The notes: a model not told the origin generated them from the sequence alone. Counted from the first letter of the stretch, positions 32,980-42,668 are shown. The stretch is DNA of 64,000 nucleotides from Streptomyces sp. FIT100 (GCF_024584805.1 NZ_CP075715.1:7535526-7599525); one strand, 5' to 3'. Translations and numbers: made by a program.

Positions 32980-35400
32980 ATGACGTACGCGAGAAGGGCG
33001 ATCGGGGCCGCCGACCTCCGTGGCCCGCTGGACGTCACCCGGGCCGCGAGCTTCGTCCTCGACGGTCAGGACGTCGTCATCGGCTGGAGCCCGGCGGCAC
33101 AGGAGATGCTCGGCTACCGGCCGGGCGACATCATCGGCCGGCCCGCCGGCACCTTCCTCGTCCCCGAGTCCGCGGCCGAGTCCGTGACCGGGACCGGAGC
33201 GTGCTTCCCGCAGCGCGACGTCCGTATCGCCGTCCACCGTGACGGTCACCGTCTGCGACTCGCCACCGCCGTCTGCCGCCTGTCCGGAACCGGACCCGCG
33301 GAGCGGGTCCTGGTGGCCGCCGAGCACGAGCGGCTCAGGCAGTGGGAAGCCCAGCTGGCCATGTTGCACGGACTGGCGACCCAGTCACCGGTGGGCCTCG
33401 CCATCTACGACACCGAACTGCGCCTCGTCTGGTGCAACGCCGCGTCCGAGGAGGAGCTCGGGCGGCCGCTCGCCCACGTCCGCGGCGAGCTGGCCGACGA
33501 GCTCTACCCCCAGGGCGGATTCGTGACGCAGGGTTACCCCGAGACGCTCCACGAGGTCATGCGCCGGGTGCTGGAGACAGGGGAGCCCATCCTCGATCTG
33601 CACTTCCGCGGGGAGCAGCCCAGCGAGCCGGGGAAGGTGCACCTGTGGTCCTGCTCCTACTACCGGCTGCAGGACGCGGACGGCCGCGTGTTCGGGCTGT
33701 GCGAGGACGCCTTCGACATCTCCGACCGCTACGAGACGCAGCGGCAGCTCAATCTGCTGGTCGAGGCCGGCCGCCGGGTCGGCACCACCCTCGACGTGAC
33801 CGTCACCACGGACGAGCTGGCCGAGGTCGCCGTGCCGGAGTTCGCCGACCGCGTCGAGATCGATCTCGCCCCCGCGGTGCTGGAAGGGGACGTGCCCGCC
33901 GCCGCGGGCCCGGCGGGCACGGAGCTGATCCGCACCTCCTCCCGGTCGGCGGCGCCCGGCGCCACGGCCGGCGCCACGACCGGCGCCGGGGCCGGCGGCA
34001 TGGCGGAGCCGGGTCGTCCGGCGCGCCCGGTGACGTACCCGGCCGGCTCACCCCAGCACCGCAGCCTCGCCTCGGGCGGGCTCGTGACGGAGGACGACAC
34101 GCTGGTCGTGCCGCTGCGCGCCGGGGGGACCGCCCTCGGTCTCGTGACCTTCGTCCGCCACCGTGCGCCGGGCTTCTTCGACCGTGCGGCGGTCGCGGTC
34201 GCGGACGAGCTCGTGGCCCGGGCCGCCGTCTCCATCGACAACGCCCGCCGCTTCACCCGCGAACGCACCGCGGCCCTGGCGCTCCAGCGGCAGCTCCTGC
34301 CCCAGCATCTGCCGCCGCACTCGGCGGTGGAACTGGCCTACCGCTATCTGCCGACGGACGACCTGAGCGGCGTCGGCGGCGACTGGTTCGACGTCATCCC
34401 GCTCTCCGGGACGCGGGTCGGACTCGTGGTCGGCGACGTGGTCGGCCACGGGATCCACGCGGCGGCCACCATGGGACGGCTGCGGACGACGGTACGGGCG
34501 CTCGCCCCCATGGACATGCCACCCGACGAGCTCCTCAAGCGGCTCGACGATCTCGTGGGGCAGTCCGCGGAAGCCGGCGCCGAAGGAGCGGGCGCCCTGG
34601 ACGGCGGTGACGACGTCGTGGCCGGGGCCACCTGCCTCTACGCGGTCTACGACCCGGTGTCGCGGCGCTGCACCATGGCCCGCGCGGGCCATCTGCCGCC
34701 GGCCGTCGTGGAACCCGGCGGACGCGTGGTCTTCCCCGATCTGCCGGCCGGTCCGCCGCTCGGCCTGGGCGGGCTGCCCTTCGAGTCGTTCGAGGTCGAA
34801 CTGCCGGTGGGCAGTCTGCTCGCCCTCTTCACGGACGGTCTGGTCGAGGCGCGCGACCGGGACATCGACAAGGGGCTGGACACCCTCGGCAGGGTGCTGA
34901 GCGAGGGCGCGGACACCCTCGCCCTCGACGACCTCTGCGACCGGGCGATCTCCGAGCTGCTTCCGGACGGCACGACCACCGACGACACGGCGCTCCTGCT
35001 GGTGCGCACCCGCGAGCTCGACAGCCGCAGGGTCGCCGCCTGGCAGCTGCCGGCGGAGCCGGTCTCCGCCGGCCGCGCGCGCGAGCTGGTCGCCGCCCGG
35101 CTGCGGGCCTGGGGCCTGGACGAGCTCGTCTTCTCCACCGAGCTGATCGCCAGCGAGCTGGTCACCAACGCGGTCAGGTATGCCGAGGGCCCGCTGCATC
35201 TGCGGCTCATCCACGACCGCACACTGGTGTGCGAGGTCGCGGACGCCGGACACACCGCCCCCCATCTGCGCCACAGCGGCGAGGACGACGAGGGAGGGCG
35301 GGGCCTGTTCATCGTCGCCCAGCTGGTGCTGCGCTGGGGCACCCGGTACAGCCGCAGGGGCAAGACCATCTGGACGGAACAGGCACTGCCCCCGGCCTGA
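32980..35400 (+). CDS. SpoIIE/RsbU-type PP2C serine phosphatase with PAS, GAF and HATPase (anti-sigma-like kinase) domains
   Basis: 806 aa from ATG 32980 (GAGGG 5 nt upstream); ATG 32956 is an alternative. Order: PAS (ASFVLDGQDVVIGWSPAAQE), second PAS (MLHGLATQSPVGLAIYDTEL ... EDAFDISDRYETQ), GAF-like (EVAVPEFADRVEIDLAPAVL, with an Ala/Gly/Thr-rich insert near 33940-34010), and PP2C. The PP2C domain shows LPTDDLSGVGGDWFDVIPLS and GLVVGDVVGHGIHAAATMGR, then LLALFTDGLVEARD. The C-terminus is an RsbW-like HATPase_c (ELIASELVTNAVRYAEGPLH, DEGGRGLFIVAQL). Such proteins dephosphorylate anti-anti-sigma factors in stress or developmental signalling. Cytosolic. Confidence 0.93.
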   Translation: MTYARRAIGAADLRGPLDVTRAASFVLDGQDVVIGWSPAAQEMLGYRPGDIIGRPAGTFLVPESAAESVTGTGACFPQRDVRIAVHRDGHRLRLATAVCRLSGTGPAERVLVAAEHERLRQWEAQLAMLHGLATQSPVGLAIYDTELRLVWCNAASEEELGRPLAHVRGELADELYPQGGFVTQGYPETLHEVMRRVLETGEPILDLHFRGEQPSEPGKVHLWSCSYYRLQDADGRVFGLCEDAFDISDRYETQRQLNLLVEAGRRVGTTLDVTVTTDELAEVAVPEFADRVEIDLAPAVLEGDVPAAAGPAGTELIRTSSRSAAPGATAGATTGAGAGGMAEPGRPARPVTYPAGSPQHRSLASGGLVTEDDTLVVPLRAGGTALGLVTFVRHRAPGFFDRAAVAVADELVARAAVSIDNARRFTRERTAALALQRQLLPQHLPPHSAVELAYRYLPTDDLSGVGGDWFDVIPLSGTRVGLVVGDVVGHGIHAAATMGRLRTTVRALAPMDMPPDELLKRLDDLVGQSAEAGAEGAGALDGGDDVVAGATCLYAVYDPVSRRCTMARAGHLPPAVVEPGGRVVFPDLPAGPPLGLGGLPFESFEVELPVGSLLALFTDGLVEARDRDIDKGLDTLGRVLSEGADTLALDDLCDRAISELLPDGTTTDDTALLLVRTRELDSRRVAAWQLPAEPVSAGRARELVAARLRAWGLDELVFSTELIASELVTNAVRYAEGPLHLRLIHDRTLVCEVADAGHTAPHLRHSGEDDEGGRGLFIVAQLVLRWGTRYSRRGKTIWTEQALPPA

Positions 35401-35403
35401 GCG

Positions 35404-36639
35404 TCAGGAGCCGACCTTGCGCCTGTTCCAGACGTCGAACCCGACCGCCGCCAGCAGCACCAGGCCCTTGATCACCTGCTGGTAGTCGGTGCCGACACCG
35501 ACCAGCGACATGCCGTTGTTGAGCACACCGAGCACCAGACCGCCGATGATCGCGCCCAGGACGGTGCCGACGCCGCCGCTCATCGAGGCGCCGCCGATGA
35601 ACGCCGCGGCGATGGCCTCCAGTTCGAAGTTGACGCCCGCCTGCGGGACACCGGCGTTGAGCCGGGCCGCGTAGACCACGCCGGCGAGCGCGGCCAGCAT
35701 CCCCATGTTGGTGAACACCCAGAAGGTGACCCGCTTGTCCTTGACACCGGAGAGCTTCGCCGCCGCCTGGTTGCCGCCCAGCGCGTACACATGGCGGCCC
35801 ACGACCGCGTTGCGCATCACGAAGCCGAAGCCGATGAGGAGCGCGGCGAGCAGCAGCAGGACCACCGGCACGCCCCGGTAGCTGGCCAGCGTGAGCGTGA
35901 AGGCGAGCACGGCGGCCGCCATCGCCACGCACTTGGTGACGAACAACGAGCGCGGCAGGACGTCGAGTTCGTAGCTCTTCTGCCGGCGCCGGTCGCGCAC
36001 CTCCTGCGTCAGCGCGAAGACGATCAGCAGCAGCCCGAGGACCAGCGTCAGATTGTGGTAGTTGGACTCCGGTCCGACCTCCGGCAGATAGCCCGTGGAG
36101 ATCTTCTGGAAGCCCTCCGGGAACGGGCCGAGCGAGCGCGACCCGAGCAGGATCTGCGTACCGCCCCGGAACAGGAGCATCCCCGCCAGCGTCACGATGA
36201 ACGACGGGATGCCGACGTACGCGATCCAGAACCCCTGCCAGGCCCCTGCGGCCGCCCCGATCACGAGCGCGATCACCAGCGCGAGCACCCACGGGACGTC
36301 GTGCTCGACCATCATCACCGCGCACGCGGCGGAGACGAACGCGGCCAGCGAGCCCACCGACAGGTCGATGTGGCCCGCGATGATGACGATCACCATGCCG
36401 ATCGCGAGGACCAGGATGTAGCTGTTCTGGAGGACCAGATTGGTGACGTTGTTCGGCTGGAGCAGCACCCCGTCCGTCCAGATCGCGAAGAGCGCGACGA
36501 TCAGGGCGAGCGCGACGAGCATGCCGTACTGGCGCATGTTGCGGCGCATCGCGTCCAGCAGCAGAGTGCCGACGGCGGTCCGCCGCGGCGCGTCGGCGGG
36601 CGGCACGCTGCGCGGTGTCTCAGTGGTGGCCGGGTTCAT
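35404..36639 (-). CDS. xylose-type sugar ABC transporter permease
   Basis: 411 aa from ATG 36639 (gagg upstream). About ten hydrophobic helices. The family segment AGHIDLSVGSLAAFVSAACA and the C-terminal GGASMSGGVGTVLGAIIGGL / LNNGMSLVGVGTDYQQVIKG are diagnostic of the RbsC/XylH/MmsB sugar permeases. The internal loop around QEVRDRRRQKSYELDVLPRS makes it longer than RbsC, as in XylH. Works with the ATPase and lipoprotein immediately upstream. A 114-nt gap with a stem-loop (ccctgac...gagagcaggg) separates it from the ATPase gene. Confidence 0.92.
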   Translation of the reverse strand: MNPATTETPRSVPPADAPRRTAVGTLLLDAMRRNMRQYGMLVALALIVALFAIWTDGVLLQPNNVTNLVLQNSYILVLAIGMVIVIIAGHIDLSVGSLAAFVSAACAVMMVEHDVPWVLALVIALVIGAAAGAWQGFWIAYVGIPSFIVTLAGMLLFRGGTQILLGSRSLGPFPEGFQKISTGYLPEVGPESNYHNLTLVLGLLLIVFALTQEVRDRRRQKSYELDVLPRSLFVTKCVAMAAAVLAFTLTLASYRGVPVVLLLLAALLIGFGFVMRNAVVGRHVYALGGNQAAAKLSGVKDKRVTFWVFTNMGMLAALAGVVYAARLNAGVPQAGVNFELEAIAAAFIGGASMSGGVGTVLGAIIGGLVLGVLNNGMSLVGVGTDYQQVIKGLVLLAAVGFDVWNRRKVGS

Positions 36640-36753
36640 GTGACTAACCTCGTTGCCTTGCGTGGATTGGTATGTTGGTGCCCTGCTCTCGGGCAGCGGT
36701 CAGGGCTTGGCCGTCATGAGGTCGCGGAGCGGCCGAGTGAGAAGCCCCCTCGT

Positions 36754-38301
36754 TTACCTGGGGGGAGGAGCCACGGTCATATGGCGCATCAGGATTTCCT
36801 GGGTTGCCTCATGACGCGGGATCTCGCCGGTTAGCCGGCCGGCCGACATCGTGTAGATGCGGTCGCACATCCCGAGGAGTTCGGGCAGTTCGGAGGAGAT
36901 GAAGACGACGGCCTTGCCCTCGGCGGCGAGGCGGTCGATGACGGTGTAGATCTCGTACTTCGCCCCGACGTCGATGCCGCGCGTCGGCTCGTCGAGGATC
37001 AGCACATCGGGACCCGCGAAGATCCACTTGCTGAGGACGACCTTCTGCTGGTTGCCGCCGGAGAGCCGGCCGGCCTGCTCGAAGACGGTCGGTGCCTTGA
37101 TGTTCATGGTGCGGCGGTACGACTCGGCAACGCGGGTCTCCTCGTGCTCGTCGACGACACCGCGCCGGGACACCTTGGGCAGCGCGCTCAGGGTGATGTT
37201 CCGGCCGATGGTGTCGATGAGGTTGAGGCCGTAGTGCTTGCGGTCCTCGGTGACGTACGCGATGCCGTGTCCGACGGCCTCGGGGACGGTACGGGTGCGG
37301 ATCTCCCGGCCGTCCTTGAGGACGGTGCCGCTGATGCCCCGGCCGTAGGAGCGTCCGAACAGGCTCATCGCCAGCTCGGTGCGGCCCGCGCCCATCAGCC
37401 CCGCGACACCGACGATCTCACCGCGCCGGACCCGGAGCGAGACCCCGTCGACCACCTTGCGCTGCTGGTCGATGGGGTGGTGCACGGTCCAGTCGCGCAC
37501 CTCAAGCGCAGGATGCGCGCCGGCGTCGCCCTCGTACGGGGTCCGCTCGGGGAAGCGGTGGTCGAGATCGCGGCCGACCATGCCCCGGATGATCCGGTCC
37601 TCGGTCGTCGACTCGGCCCGCACGTCCAGGGTCTCGATGGTGCGGCCGTCGCGGATGATCGTGACCGAGTCGGCCACCCGCGCGATCTCGTTGAGCTTGT
37701 GCGAGATGATGATCGAGGTGATGCCCTGCTGCTTCAGCCCCAGGATCAGATCGAGGAGTTTCGCCGAGTCCTCGTCGTTGAGCGCGGCGGTCGGCTCGTC
37801 GAGGATCAGCAGCTTCACCTCCTTCGAGAGCGCCTTCGCGATCTCCACCAACTGCTGCTTGCCGACGCCGATGTCGGCGACCCGCGTCTGCGGATGCTCG
37901 TCGAGGCCCACCCGCTTGAGCAGCGCCGCCGCGTGCCGCAGGGTCTCGCTCCAGCTGATCACCCCGCGCCGGGCGTGCTCGTTGCCGAGGAAGATGTTCT
38001 CGGCGATGGAGAGATAGGGCACCAGGGCGAGTTCCTGGTGGATGATGACGATGCCGCGCCGCTCGCTCGCCCGGATGTCCCGGAACGCGCAGGTCTCGCC
38101 GCGGAAGCGGATCTCGCCCTCGTAACTCCCGTGCGGGTGGACCCCGCTGAGGACCTTCATCAGCGTGGACTTGCCGGCGCCGTTCTCCCCGCAGACGGCG
38201 TGGACCTCCCCCTCGGCGACGGTGAGCGTGACGTCGGAGAGCGCCCGGACCCCGGGGAAGGTCTTGACGATCGAGCGCATCTCGAGGACGGGTGGCGTCA
38301 C
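36754..38301 (-). CDS. sugar ABC transporter ATP-binding protein (two ABC domains, XylG/MmsA-like)
   Basis: 515 aa from GTG 38301 overlapping the lipoprotein stop. First cassette: Walker A GENGAGKSTLMKVLSG, a degenerate signature near VGKQQLVEIAKALS, Walker B LLILDEPTAALND. Second cassette: degenerate P-loop GLMGAGRTELAMSLFG, signature LSGGNQQKVVLSKWI, Walker B VLILDEPTRGIDVG. The asymmetric pair is normal for carbohydrate-uptake transporter class 2 ATPases. It supplies energy to the permease at 35404-36639. Confidence 0.94.
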   Translation of the reverse strand: MTPPVLEMRSIVKTFPGVRALSDVTLTVAEGEVHAVCGENGAGKSTLMKVLSGVHPHGSYEGEIRFRGETCAFRDIRASERRGIVIIHQELALVPYLSIAENIFLGNEHARRGVISWSETLRHAAALLKRVGLDEHPQTRVADIGVGKQQLVEIAKALSKEVKLLILDEPTAALNDEDSAKLLDLILGLKQQGITSIIISHKLNEIARVADSVTIIRDGRTIETLDVRAESTTEDRIIRGMVGRDLDHRFPERTPYEGDAGAHPALEVRDWTVHHPIDQQRKVVDGVSLRVRRGEIVGVAGLMGAGRTELAMSLFGRSYGRGISGTVLKDGREIRTRTVPEAVGHGIAYVTEDRKHYGLNLIDTIGRNITLSALPKVSRRGVVDEHEETRVAESYRRTMNIKAPTVFEQAGRLSGGNQQKVVLSKWIFAGPDVLILDEPTRGIDVGAKYEIYTVIDRLAAEGKAVVFISSELPELLGMCDRIYTMSAGRLTGEIPRHEATQEILMRHMTVAPPPR

Positions 38302-39404
38302 TTCAGGTCACTCGCCTTGATGTAGCCCGAATCGACCAGGACCGACTGGTAGTTGGTCTTGTCGACGCTGACCGGGTCGAGGAGGAAGGACGGCACGACC
38401 TTGATCTCGTTGTTGTAGGTCGTGGTGTCGTTCACCTCGGGCTTCTTGTCGTTCAGCACGGCGTCGGCCATCTGCACGGCCTGCTTGGCCAGCGCCCGGG
38501 TGTCCTTGTAGACCGTCTGCGTCTGCTGGCCCGCGATGATCGACTTCACGGACGCCACCTCGGCGTCCTGGCCGGTGACCACGGGGTAGGGCTTCGCCGC
38601 CGTCCCGTACCCGTCCGACTTGAGCGCGGACAGGATGCCGATCGAGATCCCGTCGTACGGGGAGAGGACCGCGTCCACGCTCTCGGAGCCGTACGCCTTC
38701 GTCAGCAGGTCGTCCATGCGCTTCTGGGCGGTGCCGCCGTCCCAGCGCAGCGTGGTGATCTGCTCCAGCTTCGTCTGCCCGCTCCGGACGACGAGCTGCT
38801 TGCTGTCGATGAACGGCTTGAGGGTCTTCCAGGCGCCCTCGAAGAAGTACCGGGTGTTGTTGTCGTCCGGCGAGCCGGCGAACAGCTCGACGGTGAACGG
38901 GCCCTTCTTCGCCCCGTCCTTCAGCCCGAGCTTCTCGATCATGTACGTGGCCTGGAGGACGCCGACCTTCTCGTTGTCGAAGGAGGCGTAGTAGTCGACG
39001 TTCGGCGAGCCGAGGATGAGCCGGTCGTACGAGATCACCTTCACGCCCTGGTCGGCGGCCTGGCGCAGCACGTCGGAGAGCGCCCGACCGTCGATGGCCG
39101 CGACCACCAGGACGTCCACCCCCTTGGTGATCATGTTCTCGATCTGCGAGACCTGCTGGTCGACGTCGTCCTCGCCGTACTGCAGATCCGTCTTGTAGCC
39201 GAGCTTCTTGAACTCCGCGACCATGTTCTGGCCGTCGGCTATCCACCGCTCGGACGACTTGGTCGGCATCGCGATGCCGACCGTCGACTCCTCGGCGGAC
39301 TTCTCCTCCTTGCTGCCGCCCGTGCCGCTCTGGCCGCAGGCGGTCAGGGCGAGGGCGAGTGCGGAGGCGGTGAGGGCGGTGGTCGCGGCTCGGGAGATAC
39401 GCAT
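38298..39404 (-). CDS. sugar-binding lipoprotein (ChvE/XylF-like periplasmic-binding fold)
   Basis: 368 aa from ATG 39404. Lipobox LTAC at residue ~23 in ALALALTACGQSGTGG. The mature part has VGIAMPTKSSERWIADGQNM, KGVDVLVVAAIDGRALSDVL and KVISYDRLILGSPNVDYYAS, characteristic of the ChvE/XylF class that binds monosaccharides. It overlaps the ATPase gene as GTGA, so receptor and ATPase are translationally coupled. Ligand likely a pentose, galactose or related sugar, given the adjacent catabolic genes. Confidence 0.93.
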   Translation of the reverse strand: MRISRAATTALTASALALALTACGQSGTGGSKEEKSAEESTVGIAMPTKSSERWIADGQNMVAEFKKLGYKTDLQYGEDDVDQQVSQIENMITKGVDVLVVAAIDGRALSDVLRQAADQGVKVISYDRLILGSPNVDYYASFDNEKVGVLQATYMIEKLGLKDGAKKGPFTVELFAGSPDDNNTRYFFEGAWKTLKPFIDSKQLVVRSGQTKLEQITTLRWDGGTAQKRMDDLLTKAYGSESVDAVLSPYDGISIGILSALKSDGYGTAAKPYPVVTGQDAEVASVKSIIAGQQTQTVYKDTRALAKQAVQMADAVLNDKKPEVNDTTTYNNEIKVVPSFLLDPVSVDKTNYQSVLVDSGYIKASDLK

Positions 39405-39409
39405 GGCGC

Positions 39410-40384
39410 TCAGTCCTTCTCGGGGTGGGTGACGGGGAACCGGTGGAGCTCGCCGGGCAGGCGGGAGCCGAGCGGGGACATCCCGCCGTCGGCGCCGTGC
39501 CGGGCCAGCAGATCGAGGACGAGCCGGCCGCGCCGTACCCGTTCCCGGGCGGTGGCCAGCGCGATGTCGCGCAGCTGGGCGCCGTACGGGTAGATGCCGG
39601 GGGAGCGGGAGAGCCCGAACTTGAGGTAGAGCGGCGCGCCTCGGCGGATCAGCTCGGCCGCCTCGTACATCCGGACGTAGCCGCCGAGGTCGTCGGGCGC
39701 CTCGACATAGAGGTCCATGGGGGCTCGGCTGACCCGCCGGATCTCGGTGAGATGGGCGAGGGCGAGGTCGGACGGGATGTTGAGGGAGTCGGCGCCGAGC
39801 CGTTCGTGGACGGCGTACGCCGCGGGGTTGACCGGACCGATCAGCGCGGACACCTTGAAGGTGGTGTCCGCGGGCAGGGCGCCCGCGGCCCGCAGCCGGT
39901 GCAGCGTCCACAGCACGCCCTCGTCGGCCACGAGCAGGCAGCGCACCCCCAGCTCCACGGCGCGCAGCGCGTCCTCGACGCAGCCGGCGAGCGCGTCATG
40001 GCCGCGGGCGCGCAGCCCGGCGCCGCCCGAGTCGGTCCGGGTCGCGGCGCCGATGTCCCAGGTGCCGCGGGGGCCGGTGAACAGGCAGAGCTCGATGGAG
40101 CGTTCGGCGCACGCCCCCACCATCTCGGTGATCTCCGCGTCGCTGAGCATCCAGATGCCGCTGCCCTGGCTGATGCGGTGCACCGGCAGATCCCGGCGGG
40201 CGCTCTCCTCGAGCACGACGGCCAGCGCCTCGGGCCCCTCGACGGAGGGGATCTCGGTGCGCCAGGTGCCGCCGTCGGGGAAGGCGTGCGGTGAGGCGTC
40301 GGAGGGGTCGGTGTCCGGCAGGGCGTGGCCGATGCGGGCGAACGCCTCGGCGCCGGGTCGGCGCGGGGTCGAGGGGGCTGTCAC
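39410..40384 (-). CDS. U32-peptidase-like TIM-barrel protein of the sugar locus
   Basis: 324 aa from GTG 40384 (GGAG 5 nt upstream). It contains HRISQGSGIWMLSDAEITEM, ELCLFTGPRGTWDIGAATRT, GVRCLLVADEGVLWTLHRLR, DSLNIPSDLALAHLTEIRRV and YLKFGLSRSPGIYPYGAQLR. Homologues in streptomycetes are, as far as I recall, annotated as U32-family peptidases, but no protease chemistry is evident. Position 5 nt before the sugar-receptor gene and after the zinc dehydrogenase gene argues for a role in the sugar-acid pathway, perhaps a TIM-barrel aldolase/isomerase (inference). An IclR-operator-like palindrome sits just upstream. Confidence 0.6.
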   Translation of the reverse strand: MTAPSTPRRPGAEAFARIGHALPDTDPSDASPHAFPDGGTWRTEIPSVEGPEALAVVLEESARRDLPVHRISQGSGIWMLSDAEITEMVGACAERSIELCLFTGPRGTWDIGAATRTDSGGAGLRARGHDALAGCVEDALRAVELGVRCLLVADEGVLWTLHRLRAAGALPADTTFKVSALIGPVNPAAYAVHERLGADSLNIPSDLALAHLTEIRRVSRAPMDLYVEAPDDLGGYVRMYEAAELIRRGAPLYLKFGLSRSPGIYPYGAQLRDIALATARERVRRGRLVLDLLARHGADGGMSPLGSRLPGELHRFPVTHPEKD

Positions 40385-40394
40385 GGAACTCCAA

Positions 40395-40412
40395 TGTTCG
40401 ATATTTCGGACA
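40395..40412. promoter_or_regulatory. IclR-operator-like palindrome upstream of the U32-like gene
   Basis: TGTTCGATATTTCGGACA is a nearly perfect palindrome 11 nt upstream of the GTG at 40384. Related sequences (TGTTCGGTATTTCG, TGTTCGCAATACCG) recur in the 42652-42858 divergent region beside the IclR gene, which suggests one regulator controls both the dehydratase and the transporter segments. Confidence 0.6.
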
Positions 40413-40495
40413 GGGTTCGGGCCTGGGGGTACGGGGCGGTACGAGGCGGTGCGGAACCGTCGGCCCCGCACCGCCGGGGCGTCGCCGCGCGTGCG

Positions 40496-41506
40496 TCACG
40501 GGCGCAGGAGCACCTTCCCGGCCTTCGGATCCCCGCTGCCGACAAGGGCGATGGCGTCGCCGAACCGCTCCAGCGGATACTCGTGTGTGATCAGTGGGGC
40601 GGGGTCCAGCAGCCCGAGGCCGAAGGCCCGTACGGCGGCGGCCCAGGCCGCCGACGACGCGCCGAAGACGCTGCGCACGGTGAGCTGGGCGAGCGACAGC
40701 GCGACGGGGTCGATCCCGGTCGCCCCCGGGGCGAACATCCCGGTCAGCACCACCCGCCCGCCCCTGCGGGCCAGCGCACAGGCGTCCTGCGCGGTGCTCG
40801 GTGCGCCCGCCGTCTCCACCACCAGGTCGTATCGCCCGGCACGTTCCGCCGCCTCGCCCGGGGCGAGCGCTTCGCCCGCGCCGAAGCGCAGCGCCTGCCG
40901 GCCGCGGCTCTGCCTCGGGTCGATCGCGGTCAGCAGGGCGGGGGAGTGCGCGGCCAGCAGCTGCACGGCGAGCAGGCCGAGCGTCCCGGCGCCGACGACC
41001 GCGATCCGCTCCCCGGGGCGCGGCTCGCCCGCCCGCACCGCCGCGGCGACCACCGCGGCGGGCTCCAGCAGGGCCGCCGCCCGCAGGTCGGCGTCGTCGG
41101 GCAGGAGGTGCAGCAGCCGGGCGGGGACGGTGACATGGTCGGCGAAGGCACCGGGCCGGGTGAAGCCCGTCTCGTCGTAGCCGCTCGTGCAGAGATTGGT
41201 GTCGCCCTCGCGGCACCGCTCGCACACACCGCAGGCGCGGAAGCCCTCGGCGACGGTCTTGCGGCCCACCAGCGCCGGGTCGACGCCCTCGCCCACCGCC
41301 TCGACCGTGCCGGACCACTCGTGTCCTGGCACGACCGGGTAGCGGACATAGTCGGCGTCGCGATGGCCGTCGTAGACCTCGCGGTCGCTCATGCAGATGC
41401 CGGCTGCGGCGACCCGTACCCGCACCTCGTCCCGCCCCGGTGCCTCCGTGCCGCGCCGGACGAGCCGGTGCGCGCGCGGCCCGTCCACGACGATGGCCCG
41501 GGTCAC
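40496..41506 (-). CDS. zinc-dependent alcohol/polyol dehydrogenase (MDR family)
   Basis: 336 aa from GTG 41506 overlapping the dehydratase stop. Catalytic zinc ligands appear in AAAGICMSDREVYDGHRD (Cys) and VPGHEWSGTVEAVG (His, Glu). The structural-zinc loop is CGVCERCREGDTNLC, and the Rossmann loop is VVGAGTLGLLAVQLLA. It belongs to the threonine/sorbitol/L-idonate dehydrogenase group and likely oxidises a sugar or sugar acid of this locus to the keto form. Confidence 0.9.
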   Translation of the reverse strand: MTRAIVVDGPRAHRLVRRGTEAPGRDEVRVRVAAAGICMSDREVYDGHRDADYVRYPVVPGHEWSGTVEAVGEGVDPALVGRKTVAEGFRACGVCERCREGDTNLCTSGYDETGFTRPGAFADHVTVPARLLHLLPDDADLRAAALLEPAAVVAAAVRAGEPRPGERIAVVGAGTLGLLAVQLLAAHSPALLTAIDPRQSRGRQALRFGAGEALAPGEAAERAGRYDLVVETAGAPSTAQDACALARRGGRVVLTGMFAPGATGIDPVALSLAQLTVRSVFGASSAAWAAAVRAFGLGLLDPAPLITHEYPLERFGDAIALVGSGDPKAGKVLLRP

Positions 41507-42651
41507 TTGGGCGCCCTCCTCTCCCAGCCCTCGGCCCACAGGTCGAAGCGCGCCTTCTGCTGCGGGAACTCGGCCGCCGCGTCCACGTCCAGCTCGACGC
41601 CGAGACCTGGCGCGTGCGAGACCTCGAAGTAGCCGTCGACGACCTGGGGCGCCCCGCGCACCACCTTCTTGATCTCCGCGTCCGCGAAGTCGTTGAAGTG
41701 CTCCAGGATCTTGAAGTTGGGGGTGCAGGCGCCGAGTTGCAGCGAGGCGGCCGTCAGGACCGAGCCGCCGACGTTGTGCGGGGCGATGAGCGTGTAGTGC
41801 GTCTCGGCGGTCGCGGCGAGCTTGCGCGTCTCCAGGATGCCGCCGATGTGGCCGACGTCCGGCTGGATGATGTCGGCGGCCTGCGACTCGAAGAGCTCGC
41901 GGAACTCGATCCGGTCGTGGATGCGCTCACCGGTCGCGATCGGCATGTCCACCTTGGCGGCGACCTTCTCCAGCGCCTTGAGGTTCTCCGGCGGCACCGG
42001 CTCCTCCAGCCACGCGGGCCGGAACGGGGCCAGTTCGCGTGCCAGCCGTACGGCGGTCGAGGGCGAGAAGCGGCCGTGCATCTCCAGCATCAGCTCGGCC
42101 TCGGGGCCGATGGCGTCCCGTACGGCCTCGATCAGCGACACGGCGTACCGGGTCTGCTCGTGGTCGAGCTCGAAGTGGCCGGTGCCGAACGGGTCGATCT
42201 TCAGCGCCCGGTAACCGCGTGCGACGACCTCCCGGGCGGCCTCGTGGTACGCCTCCGGGGTCCGCTCGGTCGTGTACCAGCCGTTCGCGTACGCCTTCAC
42301 CCGGTCGGTGACCTTGCCGCCGAGCAGCTGCCACACCGGCACGCCGAGCGCCTTGCCCTTGATGTCCCAGCAGGCCATCTCCACCACGGCGATACCGGAC
42401 ATCACGATCTCGCCCGCGCGTCCGTAGTCGCCGTACTTCATGCGGCGGACGAGGTCCTCGACCGCGAACGGGTCCGAACCGGCGATGTGGTTGGCCTCCG
42501 CCTCGCGGAGGTAGCCGACGAGCGCGTCGGTGCGGCCCAGCATCCGGGTCTCGCCGACTCCGGTGAGGCCCTCGTCGGTGTGGACCAGGACGTAGGTGAG
42601 ATTGCGCCAGGGCGTCCCGACGACGTGCGTGCTGATTCCCGTAATGCGCAA
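41503..42651 (-). CDS. mandelate racemase/muconate lactonizing enzyme family sugar-acid dehydratase
   Basis: 382 aa from ATG 42651. Enolase-superfamily motifs: ALKIDPFGTGHFEL (catalytic Lys strand), AELMLEMHGRFSP (metal ligand Glu and catalytic His), AWLEEPVPPEN (second ligand), IATGERIHDRIEFRELFESQ (third ligand), DIIQPDVGHIGGI and IAPHNVGGSVLTAASLQL (catalytic Asp/His). The pattern fits galactonate/gluconate-type acid-sugar dehydratases. It probably converts an aldonate made by the SMP-30 lactonase into a 2-keto-3-deoxy acid. First gene of the leftward operon. Confidence 0.9.
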   Translation of the reverse strand: MRITGISTHVVGTPWRNLTYVLVHTDEGLTGVGETRMLGRTDALVGYLREAEANHIAGSDPFAVEDLVRRMKYGDYGRAGEIVMSGIAVVEMACWDIKGKALGVPVWQLLGGKVTDRVKAYANGWYTTERTPEAYHEAAREVVARGYRALKIDPFGTGHFELDHEQTRYAVSLIEAVRDAIGPEAELMLEMHGRFSPSTAVRLARELAPFRPAWLEEPVPPENLKALEKVAAKVDMPIATGERIHDRIEFRELFESQAADIIQPDVGHIGGILETRKLAATAETHYTLIAPHNVGGSVLTAASLQLGACTPNFKILEHFNDFADAEIKKVVRGAPQVVDGYFEVSHAPGLGVELDVDAAAEFPQQKARFDLWAEGWERRAPK

Positions 42652-42668
42652 GGCGATTGCCCCTTGGT

